Assembly: GCA_900317795.1 (NCBI GenBank)
Contig: ONIF01000001.1
Span: 1-25,473 of the forward strand
Direction: 5' to 3'
Length of the DNA: 25,473 bases
From: an uncultured Eubacteriales bacterium
Lineage (GTDB): Bacteria; Bacillota; Clostridia; Oscillospirales; Acutalibacteraceae
Positions 22,306 to 25,473 of this stretch are shown here, piece by piece. The notes beneath the pieces are model-generated. The model did not search any database and was not told the origin of the DNA. It saw only the letters and a list, made by a program, of their open reading frames with translations. Position 1 is the first letter of the stretch. The number at the start of each line of letters is the position of its first letter. The position numbers and the translations under genes are program-made.

Positions 22306-22334
22306 ATTATACAACTTTTAACAGCGGTTGTCAA
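22306..22334 (-). promoter_or_regulatory. Distal consensus promoter of the surface-protein gene
   Basis: On the minus strand TTGACA (22334-22329) and TATAAT (22311-22306) are both perfect consensus with 17-base spacing. It would give a leader of about 190 bases and lies just after the terminator of the DUF1540 gene. No other minus-strand gene lies between it and 22109. Confidence 0.8.
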
Positions 22335-22344
22335 TTACTAAAAT

Positions 22345-22380
22345 CAAAATCGGGCAGATTTTGATTTCTGCCCGATTTTG
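22345..22380 (-). terminator. Terminator of the DUF1540 gene
   Basis: CAAAATCGGGCAGA (22345-22358) pairs perfectly with TCTGCCCGATTTTG (22367-22380), 14 bp with an 8-base loop. The minus-strand T run is carried in the distal arm. It directly abuts the DUF1540 stop codon. Confidence 0.85.
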
Positions 22381-22554
22381 TCAGAGTATTTCGCTTTTTG
22401 CACTGAATGAAAGGCAGTCCGTGCATTTGTCCGTTGAGGGATAATTTTCATGTGTGCCTATACGCACGGTATCCAGTGAGCAGTAATCATGATTTTTGCA
22501 GTGGTATCTGCACTGCTCCACCGTGCACTGTATGCATTTATTCATATTTTCCAT
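22381..22554 (-). CDS. DUF1540 small cysteine-rich protein
   Basis: A 57-residue protein with the DUF1540 pattern: KCIQCTVEQCRYHCKNHDYC, SLDTVRIGTHENYPSTDKC and TDCLSF. Nine cysteines and three histidines suggest bound metal, but the function of the family is unknown. GGAG precedes the ATG by 10 bases; a second ATG three codons on is too far from it. It is flanked by a leader palindrome and its own terminator, so it is probably a small independent unit or the tail of the leucine-rich-repeat gene's transcript. Confidence 0.85.
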   Translation of the reverse strand: MENMNKCIQCTVEQCRYHCKNHDYCSLDTVRIGTHENYPSTDKCTDCLSFSAKSEIL

Positions 22555-22571
22555 AATACTATTTCTCCTTT

Positions 22572-22591
22572 GTGCCGTTTATTAACGGCAC
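22572..22591. promoter_or_regulatory. Perfect palindromic hairpin ahead of the DUF1540 ribosome site
   Basis: GTGCCGTT (22572-22579) and AACGGCAC (22584-22591) form a perfect 8-bp stem with loop TATT. It ends 5 bases before the ribosome site of the DUF1540 gene and has no T run, so a leader structure or an operator is as likely as termination of the upstream gene. Confidence 0.5.
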
Positions 22592-22622
22592 TTATAGTAT
22601 GGGAAAATATATCGGAATATAT

Positions 22623-24383
22623 TCATACCGCTTTTACATTCAATCTCTTGTTGGAAATATTTCCTGCTTTATCCTTGACTTTCACGCAGATATTATAATC
22701 TCCTTTTTCGGGCAAAGTCATATATATGATTGTATCGCCTGTATATCCCTGTTCCACTGTCCATTCCGTTTCTTTCTGTTTTTTATAGAATACGGAATAT
22801 GTATAACCGCCCTCTCCTCCTGTGGCAGAGGCGTTTATTTTAAATTGACTGCCGTACTTTACCGTGTCGGCGGAAACTGTGGAGGTATTCCGGAGCTTAT
22901 CTTTAACAGTCAGGTCAAAGAATTTCTTGACGATTTTTCCCGTGCTGTCCTTTGTCTTTACGCATATACGATAATCCGTGGCTTTGGCGGGCTTTATTGT
23001 GATAACTGCATTTTCGCTGTAATTCTGCTTTACAGTCCATTTTGTATCCGAATTTTTCTTGTAAAGCACCGCATAAGTAAAGGGATTGGAATTGTCATCT
23101 GTACTTGCATAAACTGTAACGGTCTGTCCGAGCGTTATGGAATTTTGGGAGATTTTTGAAGTGTTGCTCCAAGGCGTGACGGACAAGTTAAAGAATTTCT
23201 TGACAATATTTCCCGTGCTGTCCTTGACTTTCACGCATATCTGATAATCGGTTGCTTTGGCGGGCTTTATGGTGATGGTTTGATTGGTGCTGTAATTCTG
23301 CTTTACTGTCCACTTTTTATCGGAAGTTTTCTTGTAAAGCACCGCATAGGTACAGTCTGTTTCACTTGCTCTTGCGGTTACGGTCACGGTCTGACCGAAC
23401 ACGATTTTATCTGCAGAAACAACCGATTTATTGAACAGTGCCGTTTCAAACGGGATATTCTTTTCTTTTGCAAAAGTTTCCGCATAGCTGCCTTTTTCAC
23501 CGTATATCGTCAGTTCGCTGCAGTTGACAAAAGCTGTGTAATCAATTTCGGAAACACTGCTCGGAATATACACTTTTTTGAGTGATGTGCAGTTATAGAA
23601 AGCAAATGTTTCGATTTTTTCAAGACCGTCTGCAATCCTGACGCTTTTGAGTTTTGTACAGCTGTCGAAAGCCTGAATCGATATGACTTTGATTTTGTCC
23701 GAAAGGGTAATATCCGTCAGTTTTGAACAAAATCGGAATGATTCCCATCTTTGCAGGGAGTCGATTTTTTCGGGTACTGTAAAACTGCCCTCTCTGCCGT
23801 TAGGTACCACGATGAGTTTATTCTGTTCTTTATTTGTCAAAAGTCCGTCAAGTGAGCTGTATATGGGGTTTTCGCTGTCAACATAGATGTTTTTAAGGTT
23901 TTCGCACATTGAAAATGTTTGCATATTTATGGCTGTAACGCTTTTGGGGATAGTAATTTCTCTGATTCCCGAATCTTCAAAGCCACCTCTGAGTGTTTTT
24001 ACCGTATCGGGCAGAGTTACCGTTTCAAGACTTTTATACTTATAGAATGTAAAACAGCCGATTGATGTAACGGGTTTGCCGTCAATTTCACTCGGTACGG
24101 TGACATTTTTTGTCTGCAATTTGCAGAACATGGTTTCTACTGTTCCGTCTTCATTCAGCCAATAGTAATATTCGTCATTTTCGAGAAATTCCAAGCCCCT
24201 CTCTTCATGCTGAAATGCTTCGAGTCTTTCTGTATATTCTTCGTTTGCATCAGACTTCTCCGAAATGATATGGGATAATCCCCCGAGTTCCGTTTCAACG
24301 GCTGATACCGTCATGCCTGCACCCGTGAACATGGCAAGTGCCATAGAACACGCAAGTATTTTTGTTAATAAATTCTTTTTCAT
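22623..24383 (-). CDS. Secreted BspA-type leucine-rich-repeat protein with three C-terminal beta repeats
   Basis: 586 residues. The signal peptide (1-28) ends TVSA. Residues ~95-311 are LRR_5/BspA-type repeats (LETVTLPDTVKTL, IREITIPKSVTAIN, LKSVRIADGLEKIETFAFYN, LKKVYIPSSVSEIDYTAF). Residues ~320-586 are three similar units of about 85-90 residues sharing TYAVLYKKxSDxKWTVKQNY, ITIKPAKATDYxICVKxKDS and GxIVKKFF, an Ig-like or triple-tyrosine-like module. No sorting tail is present, so it is probably released or held non-covalently. AGGAGG is 10 bases before the ATG. BspA-type proteins often bind host or other bacterial surfaces; the role here is inferred. Confidence 0.87.
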   Translation of the reverse strand: MKKNLLTKILACSMALAMFTGAGMTVSAVETELGGLSHIISEKSDANEEYTERLEAFQHEERGLEFLENDEYYYWLNEDGTVETMFCKLQTKNVTVPSEIDGKPVTSIGCFTFYKYKSLETVTLPDTVKTLRGGFEDSGIREITIPKSVTAINMQTFSMCENLKNIYVDSENPIYSSLDGLLTNKEQNKLIVVPNGREGSFTVPEKIDSLQRWESFRFCSKLTDITLSDKIKVISIQAFDSCTKLKSVRIADGLEKIETFAFYNCTSLKKVYIPSSVSEIDYTAFVNCSELTIYGEKGSYAETFAKEKNIPFETALFNKSVVSADKIVFGQTVTVTARASETDCTYAVLYKKTSDKKWTVKQNYSTNQTITIKPAKATDYQICVKVKDSTGNIVKKFFNLSVTPWSNTSKISQNSITLGQTVTVYASTDDNSNPFTYAVLYKKNSDTKWTVKQNYSENAVITIKPAKATDYRICVKTKDSTGKIVKKFFDLTVKDKLRNTSTVSADTVKYGSQFKINASATGGEGGYTYSVFYKKQKETEWTVEQGYTGDTIIYMTLPEKGDYNICVKVKDKAGNISNKRLNVKAV

Positions 24384-24478
24384 AGCTGAAAGCCTCCTTC
24401 ATTAAAATGTCAATGTGCCTGTATTCCTACAAAAAAATTCTGCTTTTATCACACTCCTTATCACAAACACTCCATTGT

Positions 24479-24506
24479 CTTATATATAAGAGTAAAAAAA
24501 TGCCAA
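24479..24506 (-). promoter_or_regulatory. Probable promoter of the leucine-rich-repeat gene
   Basis: On the minus strand TTGGCA (24506-24501) and TATAAG (24484-24479) are 16 bases apart, giving a leader of about 90 bases. The TATATATAAG context allows neighbouring registers. Confidence 0.5.
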
Positions 24507-24586
24507 AATGTACACTCTTCGGAAAAAATTTTTTTCATCAATGCAAAAAATATCACATACAAAATCTGTTTCAGCGTCGGGGGAGA

Positions 24587-25294
24587 TTATCGGGATTTTT
24601 CTCGGTATGTTCTGTTTTTGAGATAGTCGTATATTCTCAGAATGCCGTAAACAATAATCACGGGAGGGGTGAGGAGAGTAAATTCTATCCATGCGGGAGT
24701 GCAGAACGGTATCAGCGTATCTGAAACGATACCGAATATTACGCATAACACAAATACAGGCACTTTTATTCCCTGCAAAAATTTGATTGTTTTGAACTGA
24801 TTTTTGAAAAGCATTTTTTTAATCATGCCGTTTATGAGCCAGAATATAATATAGCTCAGTGCGGCAATCAGGCTCATTCCAATTCCGTTCAAACGGAAAG
24901 GGGGAATATTCAGACTGACGGCAATATGGAAAAAATCTATTTTATCGTTTGAGATATGTCTTGATACGATTATATCAAAGATACTCCATGCAAGTATGGC
25001 AAGCCATGCCAATGCAAACGGCAGAATATATTCAAATATTGGCAGGATATGCTCCCTCAGCGGATTTTCCGAAAAGCACTGTCGGCAGAATTTCTCCAAG
25101 TCATTTCCCACTATTTTGGAAATATCCTTGCCTTCGGACTGTGCATTGAGGAACGTGTCGAGTATGCTCGACAGAACTTCTTTTTTATATTTCTTGCCGA
25201 TAATGCTGGTATTGGCATATTTCTGTATTTTCGTGAATGTTTCAAGATATTCGCTGTTCAGTCTGCCGACATAGTATTTATATTTATCAGCCAT
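24587..25294 (-). CDS. DUF1048-like membrane protein, function unknown
   Basis: 235 residues. The N-terminal ~75 are soluble and resemble DUF1048 (YLETFTKIQKYANTSII, LSSILDTFLNAQSEGKDISK, IVGNDLEKFCRQCF). Four hydrophobic segments follow near 88-110, 138-157, 175-195 and 200-218. DUF1048-type genes often follow PadR regulators and encode membrane proteins of unknown role; no PadR gene is seen to the right before the window ends. The ribosome site is weak (CGGAT before AAAAATGG), so the start is less certain than most here. Confidence 0.7.
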   Translation of the reverse strand: MADKYKYYVGRLNSEYLETFTKIQKYANTSIIGKKYKKEVLSSILDTFLNAQSEGKDISKIVGNDLEKFCRQCFSENPLREHILPIFEYILPFALAWLAILAWSIFDIIVSRHISNDKIDFFHIAVSLNIPPFRLNGIGMSLIAALSYIIFWLINGMIKKMLFKNQFKTIKFLQGIKVPVFVLCVIFGIVSDTLIPFCTPAWIEFTLLTPPVIIVYGILRIYDYLKNRTYREKSR

Positions 25295-25473
25295 TTTTAT
25301 CCGTTACTGAAAACTTATAAAAAGTTATAAAAACAACTTTTATGTTTCATTCCTTGTTCACCGTGTCCACTTTCGATAATAAATCTACTCATGTTTGATA
25401 TGACACTCCGAAGGCTTAAATTCCCCGCTAACGTACGGGTACATATACACAAATCAGAGAAGTTGATTTTGTG
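25295..25473 (-). other. Right-edge region with an open frame of unknown meaning
   Basis: On the minus strand one frame is open from the window end to a stop near 25316-25318, giving about 52 codons (NFSDLCICTRTLAGNLSLRS, then VISNMSRFIIESGHGEQGMK). I do not recognise it; it may be the end of a gene outside the window or a chance frame. A/T-rich inverted repeats built on AAAAGTT/AACTTTT near 25315-25342 sit before the DUF1048-like gene. No clear promoter is seen. Confidence 0.25.

Noticed and set aside
22123..22314. 63-codon minus-strand frame before the 248-residue surface-protein gene
   Set aside because: It starts with TTG on top of the distal -10 box and overlaps the proximal promoter, with no ribosome site.

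Overview
The window reads as chromosome of a low-GC, Gram-positive gut clostridium, most likely a Ruminococcus-like member of the Oscillospiraceae. This is an inference from the AGGAGG-type ribosome sites, the consensus TTGACA/TATAAT promoters, a secreted protein with starch-binding-like modules and a Ser-Glu-Pro-Val linker, and an RqcH/NFACT protein.

Positions 1-7.8 kb hold a complete type I-C CRISPR-Cas locus on the minus strand: cas3-cas5c-cas8c-cas7-cas4-cas1-cas2, then a leader, the first repeat and the start of the first spacer. The array itself runs off the left end. The genes overlap or nearly touch and are served by one clear promoter at 7808-7835. An internal GTG start with a near-perfect Shine-Dalgarno inside cas8c marks the hidden small subunit Cas11c, which ordinary gene calling misses.

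Positions 7.9-12.1 kb are a scrap yard: an IS5-like insertion sequence with a frameshifted transposase, the C-terminal stump of a type IA topoisomerase, a truncated and apparently chimeric epimerase gene, an intact Sel1-repeat gene, a SLOG/DUF1273-like stump and another unidentified stump. It is followed by an XRE regulator and a tRNA-Arg(ACG) gene whose 3' end faces the scrap yard.

Positions 12.9-17.5 kb are housekeeping-like: a CmpB-type membrane protein, a DUF1294 membrane protein, a secreted GHL10-type glycosyl-hydrolase-like protein and RqcH (ribosome-associated quality control).

Positions 17.5-25.3 kb carry cell-envelope genes: a modular starch-binding-like surface protein, a TraB/GumN lipoprotein, a 70-residue protein made of little but a signal peptide and an anchor, a second NTGD-tailed surface protein, a 57-residue DUF1540 protein, a BspA-type leucine-rich-repeat protein and a DUF1048-like membrane protein.

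The most unusual non-gene structure is a set of elements built from tandem 7-bp units arranged as inverted arms. One forms the 5' leader of rqcH, one lies at the rqcH/GHL10 convergent junction, and one of a different heptamer family lies between the surface protein and traB.
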